This document shows positions 43,741 through 55,340 of a DNA stretch of 64,000 bases, piece by piece (within the stretch, counting starts at the first letter, position 1; each line of letters begins with the position of its first letter). The DNA lies in assembly GCA_015143295.1 (NCBI GenBank), contig CM026570.1, forward strand, positions 22,203,250 through 22,267,249, read 5' to 3'. This DNA comes from Tetracentron sinense. Its lineage: Eukaryota; Streptophyta; Magnoliopsida; Trochodendrales; Trochodendraceae. Position numbers and translations under genes: made by a program. Below the pieces are notes generated by a model, which ran no database searches, was not told the DNA's origin, and saw only the letters and a program-made list of their open reading frames with translations.

Positions 43741-44197
43741 AACTTGCCCAGCCTTTATGGAGAGCTAATGAGAAGATTTTTTATTTTTATTTTTATTTTT
43801 TGGGGGATATGGAAGATGATCCAAACTTGCCCAGCCTTCATGGGGAGGATATTTGAAGTTTGAACACATACCGCCCCCCTAATGGGGGATGCCTTCAACC
43901 ACCCTTCCTTGATGCCTTCAACCACCCTTCCATGAGGCCGTTTGGCATTTTTTTCTTCATGTGTTATTAATATGAACTCTATTTAAGGAATTGTTCTAAC
44001 TGCATTTGATGCCTAATTATTTCAACAGTGTTTGCTCTACTCAGCTTCCAAATTGTTTTTTATCCCTTTTTTTTTTCCTTTTTCTGAAAGCTCCGGCCAT
44101 TATGTTACCAAATAAAAATAAAAATTTAGAGGTTTGGCCTCATTGGCCAATGTACTGCCTGCACACATTAATAAAAGTGGCATTTTCTGGGGGGCTG

Positions 44198-44510
44198 TCA
44201 AAAAATATTGAGGAATTGATAGTCCACTAGAAGCTTACAGAAGCAGTACATTGGGTAATCAGTGTTTTGGTAGGATTGGAATGACCGAGAGGCCAACATA
44301 CTGTAGGTGGCTTGGGAATCAACATGAAGGATAATCTGGCGATGTACCCCAAGTCCAACTGCCGGCCATATGAAGAACATAAAACACAGCCCAAATTTCT
44401 GGAAGTGGGACTTCATTGATGCCCAAATTATTGGTGAAAATGGCAGCTCCACGATCTGCGCCTCTCCCTGCACTAGGGCTTATGTCGTACTGCACCATCA
44501 TTTTGGGGGG
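44198..44510 (-). pseudogene. LINE RNase H-like fragment
   Basis: The minus strand in two frames gives GADRGAAIFTNNLG, PEIWAVFYVLHMA and then GVHRQIILHVDSQATYSML, the order of the plant LINE-associated RNase H domain (G-G-x-x-R, ELWA, xxxDSxxxV). One frameshift. Nothing else of the LINE adjoins it. Confidence 0.55.
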
Positions 44511-44841
44511 AAAATATGGCCAGTGTTTCAGCTATTTTTCTAGCAAAGATGGGAGTGGAGAAGCACACGCCCAACTGAAAAACACAATTCAAAGCAAGCA
44601 AGATTGTATACAGACATCATGGACCTTGCAAGAACCATAAAGACATCAGCTGTACAGAATCTTGTCACTGTTAAAACATTGATGATCAATAGATGTCCCA
44701 TGTTAACCAAAAACTATTAGTATCAAATGACCTTTTCGAGTCAGAACCAAGTTCATATCCTATCCTTTTTTATCTTGCTTTTTCTTTTTCAAAATGAGCC
44801 TTGAGAACAGGATGTTGCACTTGTGGTGCTAGGGTTGAGCA

Positions 44842-45262
44842 TAGGGATAGCAATGGGCCGGGTTAATCAGTTAACCTGCCCCGTCCCTATTGGGATGGGT
44901 TTGGGGAGCGTACTGGCAGGTTTGGGAATGAAGGGTTAAACCCGTCTTGGGTTCGGGCCAGGAATGAATAAGCCGCCTCGCCCCTTATATAATGTGAAAT
45001 TATTTTACCTTTAAATTAATCATAAAATTATCTCAATTTAGTACTTGTTATATGAAATATTGAACTGTCCTGCCAACTCAACTTGACTAGTACTTAACGG
45101 GGCGGGACGGGGATGGAGATGGGGTTAAGAAGGCTTTTGATAAACGGGGATAGGTCACCCGCCCCAACCCGGGTTTTGGACTAGAAAGGGCAGGAGTCCT
45201 TCCATTAGGGGCGGGGTAGGGTTGGAGGCGTCCCGGCCCAAACCCGCCCATTGCCATCCCTA
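44842..45262. mobile_element. hAT-type MITE, GGGCCGGG-rich, 421 bp
   Basis: Ends TAGGGATAGCAATGGGC...GCCCATTGCCATCCCTA. The body is rich in CCCGCCCC/GGGCGGGG. Flanking 8-mers (GTTGAGCA, GTACACGT) do not match, so the target duplication has been lost or the element was rearranged. Confidence 0.68.
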
Positions 45263-45299
45263 GTACACGTGCCTTTCCATCACACAATTTCATCTTTTG

Positions 45300-45620
45300 G
45301 GACACATTATAAATAGGAAGGAATTAGAATTCTCTAATTCCATAGAGAATTAGAATTCTCTAATTCTATAGCAGTGATTTTTAAGCGCTATTATGTGGAA
45401 TTCAATTCCATAGTAAAAAGGTCTTATTTGACAAATCCATGCTGTTGTGGAATTTAATAATGAAAAAGAAGCCTAATGGTTTCATTTCTCCATGAATTTA
45501 ATAGTGCATCAAAACGATAGAATTCTGAATTTCGTGGAAATTAATTCAGTGAGTTTTAAATCCATGGAATTCAATTCTTTGGCTCAATTCCAATTCCATA
45601 AATCTAAACTCATGGGGTGA
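45300..45620. repeat. AT-rich MITE-like block
   Basis: Multiple forward and inverted copies of GAATTCAATTCCA / TAGAATTCTCTAATTC. Resembles degenerate Tourist-type MITEs, but the ends are not defined. Confidence 0.4.
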
Positions 45621-45639
45621 AGTCATCAAATATTAGGGT

Positions 45640-47881
45640 GCACCTAATACTAACCAAAAAAAAACTTCGCCCTTCAACCTTTAACAAAACACTTAATAGA
45701 GAATGAGGGATAGGTGGCGTTGATGGAATTTTTTTTAAAAGACTATAAAATCCTACTATTGTTTTGTCTTATTCTACCAGCAACAATTATTTATAAGGGT
45801 TTTAACGTAATACCAACCATAACTCCTCAAACCACCGACCCTCTCTCACACTTCGAAAATAACTACCTCTTCCCACAAATTCTCTTGCACTTCTCCCTCC
45901 CTCAAACGACACAACCTCTTCCCAACCGTTCTCACACGTTTCTCTCTTCATTCCCAATCTCCACTACTTGGATTCCTCCACGTTCCCTTATAGCCTCAGA
46001 TTTCATCCAATCGAAGCGGTTGTTATGTATTTCACCCACTCTTTAAGAACCCATTCTTCTCTTTCCATCAATATCTATCTCATGTTGGAGTCTATCTGGT
46101 TTGGAGGGAGGATCTAAACAATATAGTGTATTTTCTGCAATGGATTGATTTCTTCTTTTGTGATTCCTCCATTACTGATCTAGATTTTCTTCTATGTTTC
46201 CATTTCAGATATTGATAAGTACTTTTCTTCTTGAACCTGTAACGTGCAAGTTACTTTAGAAGAGATAAGATGAGAAGAAATAGGGATGGAGACCACTTCG
46301 AGGGGGTTATCCTCCTTAGGCATTTTAGACAAAGCTTTTCATTCATTGATTTTCCAAGAGAACTCGGTGGATATATATATATATACACCACATCTCACCC
46401 CATGACTTACACACGACTCCACTAACACAAATAAGACTCCACTAATTCCTTAGTTGTAACCACCCCACTCCCACACGTATCAACTCCCTAGGACTCTTTG
46501 TACCACACTAACATACTTAGTAGATAACTCCATATTTACATGTTGGATATTCTAAATCCCAACTGGACACTTAATACATAATAGGCTATGCTAGACACTA
46601 CATGCACGTATCAGAACCTATCTTTACAAGGTTAAAGACAGACAGAAATAACAGTGAACAGAGGTTCTCTTCAAGAGGAACCAAATCCTCCTTACTTCAA
46701 TGAAGTCCTGATTTTCAACGATACCATTCTTCTGCCTTTCATTGATAATAAATAGTACATCAGTTAAGGGATAAGGCTATGAAACTAACTCTAATAACTA
46801 CCTATGACAGCAACATAAGACTCCTACTAACTACCCACAACCCTGAGATATATACATGGACTCAATCATTCCCGTACTATTAAGCAAAGACTCCACAATT
46901 AAACAACTACCTCTCTACCCATTTTCTAAGCACGTAGATCATGTTTGTATCAGATATCAAATCCATTCGAAAAGCTACCCGTGGTTTGACAGAATTCATT
47001 AGGGAGGCAGAGCGAACCGGATGTTGTGATACGACCTTTATAGGTTGCTTTTCCGCGTTTAGGAATTTTGAGAGATTTGGAAACAAAATGGGTTCTTCTT
47101 CGAGGGAGAACCTACCTCCAATGTTAAACAAGATTGTTTGGGTTAAAAATTCTGATAGGATTTCATTCTATAGTTCCCTTTTTTAAATGATACAACCCAG
47201 TACTAACAAAACACCATAACAGACTCCTAAACACCTCCTAGTATCCACTACTAAATAGACTTCTGCTGACTTGTTCCTTGCAACTGTAACATGATGTGGC
47301 CAAAAGCCTTATTGGACTCTATCCTATACCTTACTACCTACCATACTTTGCTACTTCATAGCCTTGATCAATCAAGCTCGTATCATGCTGGCCATGGTGG
47401 TTAAGGATCAATGGCTTGCTTAAGTAGGAGCATAGGGTATGAATACCACAACCGGTTAACGGTTCAAAGAGAGAAGGGAACGGATTTGCAGATATAGACT
47501 TATTTAAGTTATAGATGACAGAGACTTCACAGACAAGTTAACAGAGAATTAGACTTAGATTCTTTTATTTTATTATGGTTCTTGAGGTCCTTTGTAAATT
47601 AGTTTGTCTTTTTTTCTTACCTGGTGTTATTTACACTCAGGTGTTTATGGAATTTGTTTGATTTTTTCCTCATTTACTGTCCATTCTATGTTTCAAATCT
47701 GAACGGACTTTGACAGACGGAATAGCATGAGAGAGCATGTAATTGGGACAAATTCTAATTTTTCGCCAGGTTTTCCCTCCAATCCCGGGGCATGCCTGGA
47801 GGTTTGAAGATACTGAACCGTGATTGTGAAGAGGATTCTCAAAGAATATCCCAATTCGGATCTTTTCTTGCACAGCCTGTT
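45640..47881. other. No gene recognised; LTR-like pieces
   Basis: Open frames here (45714-46046; 46907-47186) match nothing I know. 46240-46330 on the minus strand resembles the ATGAATGA...CCCCTCGAAGTGGT part of the repeats at 47882-48442, so part of the stretch is probably an old LTR in opposite orientation. Confidence 0.4.
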
Positions 47882-48442
47882 TGATACGTACTCAAATAGT
47901 GTGCGGTTAATGGTTAGTTATGTAGGGAATGGGTGTAGTTAATTAGTTATTGAGAGATAGTTGGTGGTTTGTAATTGGTAGGGATCATTATAAAATGGTT
48001 GTAATTGTTTAGTTTTAGAAAAAGGAAGATGAATGAATGAGAGTTCTTGAAGGAGGTTTTACCCCCTCGAAGTGGTATCAATGGAGGTTAGTAGGCCCCC
48101 TTGAAGTGGTCACCTTTATCTCAACGACATCGATTTCTACTGCTCTTACGCGAGGATCTAAAGATGAAGGTGTTCTTAAACCTTGAGGACAAGGTTCTTT
48201 TAAGGGAGATGGAATGATGCGTACTCAAATAATGGGCGGTTAATGGTTAGTTATGTAGGGAGTGGGTGTAGATAATTAGTTATTGAGAGATAGTGGGTGG
48301 TTTGTAATTGGTAGAGATTACTATAAAATGGTTGTAATTGTTTAGTTTTAGAAAAGGGAAGATGAATGAATGAGAGTTCTTGAAGGAGATTTTACCCCCT
48401 TGAAGTGGTATAAATGGAGGTTAGGCCCCCTCGAAGTGGTCA
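47882..48442 (+). mobile_element. LTR-102 bp-LTR (TRIM-like or collapsed LTR pair)
   Basis: Two ~230-bp direct repeats (47882-48112 and 48215-48442) start TGATRCGTACTC and end GAAGTGGTCA. The 102 bp between them end in a gag-pol-tail-like sequence with a purine tract (TTTTAAGGGAGATGGAA) just before the second repeat, as expected before a 3' LTR. The flanking 5-mers differ (CTGTT, TATCC). Confidence 0.65.
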
Positions 48443-49014
48443 TATCCTTTAATTTTACCTGTTTTATTTTATTATGAGAAAAAAGTCTGTAACACTATTG
48501 TACCGTGATACTTTGAGACAGTGAGAGATAGAAAAGGTGGATATTGAAAACATAAGAGAGAGAATGAGGCAATGTAGAGTATAAGATATAACTGAAAGAG
48601 ATTCACATTTCTGAAAATTACTAGCGATAAAACAAATTATAAGAGATGCAGGGAGCCGTGAGCAATGAGAGAGACCTCGCCTCCATAATTACAATATCTC
48701 ATGTATTATCCCCTTTAAATAGTATATCTCACTTTCTTCTAAGGAAATAAATATGCTATTGTCTTCCATTTAAGTTGCAGTCCCTGATTTTGCTCGCACA
48801 GAATACGTGTTTTCAACCACCACTCAACCAAATCATGAACAGAGTGTTGCTAGCTTTATGCTTTTAAAAAGGTGGCATATATGTTGTTTTCTCTATGCTT
48901 GACTATACCTGCTAATTTAATGACTGAATTACAATATCTCATGTATTATGCCACTTCATCTTACTCTGGTCATATTGTCCAAGTTCCCCTTCCACATGCA
49001 AGCCAAATGTCCAT

Positions 49015-49150
49015 GCTCATGGTGTGTTCGGGGTTAGGGGATACCAGGGTTAGCACTCATGGTGGGCATCAACAGCCACACCAAGACTCGAACATGAGTC
49101 ACACCTCCCCAAAGGGAGATACACAACCACTAGGACAAGCTCATGGTGTG
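49015..49150 (-). mobile_element. tRNA-derived SINE, minus copy
   Basis: The minus strand has an A-box-like GTCCTAGTGGTTG and a B box GTTCGAGTC, followed by TTGGTGTGGCTGTTG and CCCACCATGAGTG, the same order as 51051-51186. No poly(A) tail remains. Confidence 0.62.
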
Positions 49151-49154
49151 TTTC

Positions 49155-49397
49155 TAGAGATTAACAAGGGCAACAGTGAAAGGCCTGCTAAAAATTACAC
49201 AGTTTCAAGCCCCCCCTTATTTGGTCTAATTTTTTTGCATTCATTAAGTCAGACAACAGTGAGAGGACTGCTAAAAATCACGCTTCATCAGTTTCAAACC
49301 TCTTATTTGGTCTTATTTTTTGTGGTCTAATTTTTTGCACATTACAACGGGCAACAATGAGAGGTCGCTAAAAATCACGCTTCATCAGTTGCAAGCT
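49155..49397. repeat. Three tandem ~95-bp units
   Basis: Each unit has GCAACAGTGAGAG-like, CTAAAAATCACGCTTCATCAG and TTATTTGGTCTAATTTTTTGCA segments in order. Confidence 0.75.
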
Positions 49398-49428
49398 GAA
49401 CACTCACGTGCATCGCACATGCATTCTG

Positions 49429-49432
49429 CTAG
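49429..49432 (+). mobile_element. Helitron-like 3' end (CTAG)
   Basis: CGTGC-ATC-GCACA hairpin followed by TGCATTCTG and CTAG/T. A second, similar end lies at 49854-49857, and both are followed by TATAATGGAAAAA. The 5' ends were not found. Confidence 0.4.
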
Positions 49433-49853
49433 TTGTTATAATGGAAAAATGAGGGATAGAACGTTGATTGAGTTATTTTACTAACTCCAATGCATTAAAA
49501 CAGGATTAAACCAGTGCTATTTTTATAAAGGTAACCCAAACTACACATGAGTCACATGACATGTCTCTCTCCCCGTACTAAATCTCTCTAACCGCTCCAA
49601 CTCCACCACTCTCTCCCTTCAATATCTCTCTCTCTAACCACCCCAACTCTACCACTCTCTTAAACCGCGTCACCTCCTCGACTCCCATGCCTCCACATTA
49701 TATTTTATTTTAACAGCTCCTTTTCTATTATTCTATTTGTTAGTTTCATCTTTTTTTTCCTGTATGTTTGCTAGATAATGTTATCAGTTTAGGATCCTTC
49801 TTCCTACTCTCTCCCCCTTGCCTCTCTCTAACGTTCATCGCACGTGTAGCCCA

Positions 49854-49857
49854 CTAG
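49854..49857 (+). mobile_element. Second Helitron-like 3' end (CTAG)
   Basis: CGTTCATCGCACGTGTAGCCCACTAG/T; the hairpin is weaker than at 49432. Confidence 0.35.
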
Positions 49858-50156
49858 TATGTATAATGGAAAAAGATTATAACAGAGATACAAAGTAGGA
49901 GATAATTAGTAATTAAAGAGAGAAAATTTTGGAGAAATATAACTTTAAGTGGATATGTTGAACTATGGCATTACTACTAATGAAACTCAAGCAGGTGGGT
50001 GGACACATAGTTGTATATGAAGGATTTTAGGGATATATGTCATTGTCTTCCACCATTAAATAGTCTTCTTCTGTTTTTTTCTTTGTAATATTTTGCTTAT
50101 ATAGAATATATATCATTGTTGAAACCATTAAAGTTCAGATATTGAGTAATATTTTT

Positions 50157-50327
50157 TTGGTAGCGGAGGTGTCCCAAAGCCTTCGAGCCAAGGACAAGTC
50201 CCTTCGGGTATCCACACCGACCCACTTGAAATTCTCACTACAAATGCCACGGTAAGTCAAGGAGTGGGAGCTGAACAGACCGGAGCAAATTCGGGACACT
50301 AGCCAACTGCACCAACCCCTGTGAGTA
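50157..50327 (-). mobile_element. SINE-like element of a second family
   Basis: The minus strand starts GGGGTTGGTGCAGTTGGCTAGTG (A-box-like within) and carries GGTCTGTTCAGCTCC (B-box-like), then ends at CTACC and an A-rich tail on the left. The Pol III box spacing is plausible. Confidence 0.5.
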
Positions 50328-50431
50328 ATTTTTCCCTTCAATCTTATATGAAATGTGTATTTTTTTTTTTTTTTACTTTCATGTCATTCTTACTACATTG
50401 TAATTTTTATGGTATCTTTTTACTTGCCTCA

Positions 50432-50707
50432 GCTTGTCTCTGGCGAAGCCAGAAAGGCCCCTCTCGGGGTACCACACAACAAGGGACAAGTGGCTGGAGA
50501 AGTCATTTCATGGGCCCCATGATTTTGACTTCTCCCCACATTATTTGACACGATGATAAAATGGTGAGATAAAGGGTGAGAGATATCAATTGGGGAGAAG
50601 TCAAAATCATGGGGAGGAAATGGAATGACTTCTCCCCTTTTTAACACCACATGTCCCTTATTGTGTGTTACCCCGACAGGGCCTTTCTGGCTTCGCTAGA
50701 GACAAGC
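50432..50707. mobile_element. Fold-back MITE, 276 bp
   Basis: GCTTGTCTCTGGCGAAGCC... pairs with ...GGCTTCGCTAGAGACAAGC, and the arms continue for over 100 bp with GGGGAGAAGTCAAAATCATGG and its complement. No coding. Confidence 0.85.
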
Positions 50708-51050
50708 CAAAGCCCTTTTTACTCCACCTTATTTTTTGTGGTATAGGTAAGGGAACACTAAACACACACACGATTAGACGTAAGGTAACACTAAACATTT
50801 TTATGGTATCTTTTTACTCCACCATTTAAATAGTCTTTTTCACTTGTAGAATCCTGTGATTCTTTAAGATATACAAAATAGATAGTTAACAGTTTGGATT
50901 ATCTTTTTCCATTTCAATCGTCTCAATTGAATACATATTAAATCTCAAAGTAAAAAGTGCCATTTATGTCTTCTTTTTTTTTGTACTTTTTGAATTGCGA
51001 CAATGAGACTCTTTACTTTTCAGAAGTGCTCACTATGTCAATACGTTTTA

Positions 51051-51186
51051 ACACACCATGGGCTGTCCCAGTGGTTGTGTATAGGTGTGACCCGTGTTCG
51101 ATTCTTGGTGCGGCTGTTGAGCGCCCACCATGAGTGATAACCCCTAACCTAGGTAGATAAATGATTAGGACCAAGCAAAAAAAAAA
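51051..51186 (+). mobile_element. tRNA-derived SINE, plus copy with A10 tail
   Basis: A-box-like GTCCCAGTGGTTG, B box GTTCGATTC at 51096-51104, conserved CCCACCATGAGTGATAACCCC, and a run of ten A at 51177-51186. Same family as 49015-49150. Flanking duplications are not clear. Confidence 0.68.
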
Positions 51187-51189
51187 TAT

Positions 51190-53189
51190 GTTTCATAACA
51201 TCGGATGGGTACTTGGACTTCGCAACGGTGTGCATAAGGGGTCCATAACTCCTCCATTCGTCAAGCTCTTTTGGAGTGAGTGCATGGGGTGAATAGGTTT
51301 TCCTAAGGTTTGTCTACCAATTTTTATTTTAATAATTAAAGTACGGAAAAGGTAAACAAATAAACAAAGCACAACACCAAGATTTTTACATAGAAATCTT
51401 TTCGGGAAAAACAACGGGGCCTAGTCCAAATGAACGAGATTTAACTAAGAGTGTAAAGTCATATTTTGTATTGGCTTAAATCCGTTGTCAAAATGATGTC
51501 AATGTAAGTCTGGTGTCGTTATTCCTTTGGTTGTTCAAGTTTGGTAAAAATGAAATTTCAAAGACTCAAGGAAGTATATTCCGGATAAAGCTTCACTCAC
51601 ACTCTTATGATGGTAAGTGACCTAGATACCTAGTAAATACCATAGGACGTGGAATTGTCCTAGATAATACTATCATATACCTTAGGTGATTAGAAATTGA
51701 CCCAAGTTAAGTTATTGTCAAGTTGAATGGGTTTATGGCAAGTTGAATGGGTTTTGTGCTGTAAACTGTGGAAATTAACACAGACCGCTCGAACGCCCTC
51801 ATGGCCATTCGAACGGCTACGATCACCTAGCTAGCCATTCGAACGGGTACAAATGCCTAGCTGGTCGATCGAACGGTGCAATAGAAATCGGATTACAGTA
51901 GCCTACCTGGCACACCGTTCGCACCCTGTTCGCAACCATTCTCCAGGCCGTTCGAACGCCCCTCTAGCCATTCGAACAAACTGCGTGTTTTCCTTTCTAA
52001 TTTTAATTCCAAACTTCTTTTTGGCAATGGCTATTTAAACAATGTTCCCTTAACTCGTTCTAAGGTTTTTGTGAGAGAGAGTAGAGACTTTTTTTAGTAA
52101 TCTAGGATTCTCCAATCCCCTTTTGGTGGACACCCATTGTTCTCCTCTCTACACTCTAGTGATGCAAGTTTAACTTTATAATCTTTGTTCTTACATTGGT
52201 TGATCTCTATCATTGTTGAGATCCCTCTAGATGTTTGTTAAACTTTCAAAACCCAGTGTTTGCTTTGTGTGAGCGTTTGGTTGGCATGAGCCAAAGCCGT
52301 CGAGAACGGAGATCGATCTTCGGAGATCGTGGTTGGAAACTTTGAGAAGTGTTGGCCGGTGAGGAACCGGAGCTGCCGAAAATACCCCTTTTGATGATAG
52401 AGAGGCGATTTCGCCTATTTTGACTCGAAAGCTTCAACAAAGGGCAAGCCACTAACCATCTAAGGTTTAAAAAAAAAATCTACGTCAATCCACCTAAGCT
52501 AACATGTTATCTAGGTCACCTACCATCCTATAGAATGAAACGAAGGCAATGATCGGAATGTCTTCAATTGATCTTCTTCGATCTTCATCTTCACTAGTCT
52601 TGGATGCTTGAAGGTAATGACTATCTTTTGACAATAGAATAAGTCAATACCACTATGTTTTGACAACACTAAACTCACTATGTTTTGACAACAGAATAAG
52701 TCAATACCAAAATATGGACTTACAATCTCCCCATTTGGAAATTCCATAATGACAAAACCAAACTGAAGTACATGACTTGACACAAACTCACTCAAACACA
52801 TCAAACGATGATTTAGGTGATTACATGAGTCCAAACAAGTTACGTGACATCAAATGGAAAACAACCTAAATTATAGACATTGAAGCTCTTGTCATGTAAG
52901 ATTTGTCTGCTGCAAACCTGCACCTGCATGTGCTAATAAAAACCCCATGAAGCATGTATAAAATATGAAAATAAATAAACACAGGTATTGCTAGGAATTT
53001 ACTAAACTATGGGACTAATATCCTAACATTCTCTCCCTTTTTGGCACGAAGAGCCAAAGGTAGGCAAGAAGCAAATATCACAAAAAATTACAAATTTAAA
53101 GCATAAGTAATATCAATGCAACTACAATACAAACAAGCAACTATAGACAATGCGGGGCCTATAGAGCGGGGAACAAAATCCAAGTGAAC
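51190..53189 (+). mobile_element. LTR-like region with GTTCGAAC palindromes
   Basis: Contains an array of NTTCGAACG words (51783-51977), a TATTTAAA box at 52032-52039 and a leader with GAGAGAGAGTAGAGAC: the same order as the LTRs at 7423 and 55341. A copia- or gypsy-type LTR is likely, but its ends were not fixed. No protein-coding frame was recognised. Confidence 0.4.
51783..51977. repeat. Array of GTTCGAAC-type palindromes
   Basis: At least eight copies or half-copies of CGTTCGAACG / CATTCGAACGG within 195 bp, ending 55 bp before TATTTAAA at 52032. Confidence 0.8.
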
Positions 53190-53594
53190 TAACCACAGGT
53201 GATATATATGCACCAGAACCTTGGGTTATGGGAGAATACGTAAAGGAAGAACTTGCAGGTGATCATCCTGAAGAAGAGAGGTATTTGGACAGATGACCCT
53301 ATTATTGATCTCTGTTCATTAAACCTTTTAATTTATGTTGGAGAGATTGTAATCGGATTTAAATTTGAAATTTTGTATAGGTTACGATTGTTTAATTGGG
53401 AATCATGCGATGACTCACAATCTTATTATATTTTCAGTTTAGTTATGGATCATGGATTTGATTATTGAGATTAATTGGAGAAAATTTTCAAGTTTACATT
53501 TTAGTATGCCTTATTACTTCTAACAAAATGGTTTGATAAGTAAGTCACATACCAAGGTCTCACACTCTCCTAGGTCGGATTTTGGGGCGCGACA
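53190..53594 (+). mobile_element. 3' fragment of a gypsy LTR
   Basis: Ends GGGGCGCGACA, as do the LTRs at 283 and 55341. CCTTGGGTTATGGGAGAATAC resembles CCTTGGATAGAGGATTATGAC at 58802. No primer-binding site follows, so it is a fragment. Confidence 0.6.
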
Positions 53595-53645
53595 TCCATT
53601 CAGTTATTTTTTGGTTAACATAGTAAACACACACTATACTTAACA

Positions 53646-53928
53646 TGTAGAGACCCGGATTTATTTTTATCTTATTACCTAGTTTAATAGGGTTAATTTA
53701 GTCAATAATATGTCCCTAGATGCGTTTAAGTATAAATAAATGATGTAGGGAGTATAAAGTACCTAAAAAGAGAGAAACTAGAAAACCTGTGAACCTCCGA
53801 TCGATCAGAAGTCACCCCGGATCGATCGGACATTACCAGAAATTGAAATAAAAATAAAAAGAACTCTCGAAACAATATCAAATTAAAATTTTGGGAACCA
53901 CTTTAACACTATAACTATAGGTACCAAA

Positions 53929-53968
<40 letters not shown>

Positions 53969-55340
53969 AATAGACATTCCATGTCAAGACACTCAATTTC
54001 TTATAGCATATTTATTAATTAGAGTTAATAAAATTAATTATAATCTAAGTAAATCAATATAATTTACCTATAAAGGAGAGATTAAGGGTGAGCCACTATT
54101 TTAGGAAAGATCTATTTCTTTCGTTTATTAGTGTTAACATTTCTACAATTAATTGAGAGACGAAAGACTTTAGAGGAAATCACTTGACACTTTGACACCA
54201 ATTAATATCAAGAACAAATTCGAATTTCATTTTATTACTCTTAATATCAACGATAATGTGAACTTCGTTCATTTCAGTGAGGATAAACCAAGTTATTTCA
54301 GATCGCTGCTACAAGAGCAAAATAGAAGACCCAAAATGGTACCTAAAATGCACTAATACCCGGCCAAAGCTCCTTGTAGAGACCTATAAGTGTAAAGGTA
54401 AGTAATTCTAAAACCAGAACCTAATAGCTTTCGATAACATCGGATTACCCCAAAATAGTACATGAAAATGCACTCATGCCATAATGCGCCCAGACATAAG
54501 AACTTCTCAATAGCAATCGTGAAAACACCTTTTAAGATTTCCACTCCTAGGTGCTCCAATGGAACCATACTAACTGAAGTGCTTAAGACATGCCTAAACC
54601 TTAAATGTCTGAAAATGAAAAGTGTCTCATTAATTTGTCTACTATTTATAGGGGAGTAGGGAAAAGTTAGACCAAGAGTTAGAATATATGAGGATGATAG
54701 AATTACAATTTAATAAATTGCAATTAAAGAATGAGAATGAGAATGAAAAAAAAAAGGGGATCCTTAGGCTTTACAATCTTAATAAATTAAACATTACAGC
54801 TTAATTAAATTTTTTTTAAATTAAAAACTACAATTAAAAAAAAAATTAAACAATAGAATGTGAGATGGTGAAGGTTAACATGTAACTTATCACTTAATTA
54901 GGAAGAAAGAATAATAATTAAAAGGATGACATGGGGTGTTCTTATTAGATCAATTAAAGAATAGATGCCTTGTTAGTAGACACGTGGCATTAACTAGAAT
55001 AGATAATAGAGGCCAATGAGATATGCCACGTGGAACCAAACGGCATGTAGTATTAGTATAGATTGTCATAATTGTGTCATGTATACGTTTACTATGAATG
55101 TAAGAATGTGCTACCTATATGAATATGTTGTTTGTGCACTTATTCAACATACATAGTTAAAATAGGTCTCATGCACATTGTTGGTTAATGAGTGTTATAC
55201 GCATGTATGACTTAGAAACGTAAAATAGTACGAGAAAAGTATCTCCCACCTATTTGCCTAAGGTATGAAATTTCAAGGACGAAATTCTTTTAAAGGAGGA
55301 GGATATAGAGACCCGGATTTATTTTAATCTTATTACCTAG
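53646..55340 (+). mobile_element. Internally deleted gypsy element, LTR starts at both ends
   Basis: An LTR start TGTAGAGACCCGGATTTATT at 53646 recurs as TATAGAGACCCGGATTTATT at 55304. The second is preceded by TTTCAAGGACGAAATTC and a purine tract AAAGGAGGAGGA, the classic end of a gypsy internal region. The second LTR has lost TG (now TA) and is broken after 37 bp by the next LTR. The inner DNA has no coding and includes (AT)n at 53938-53966 and two CCGATCGATC palindromes near 53810. Confidence 0.72.

Noticed and set aside
45714..46046. 110-codon plus-strand ORF
   Set aside because: No motif, no promoter or intron signals, AT-rich start; likely chance.
46907..47186. Opposing ORFs of 74 and 81 codons
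   Set aside because: Neither resembles a known family; they lie in probable LTR debris.
51091..51110. Possible tRNA gene (B box GTTCGATTC)
   Set aside because: No cloverleaf can be folded and a poly(A) tail follows; a SINE fits better.
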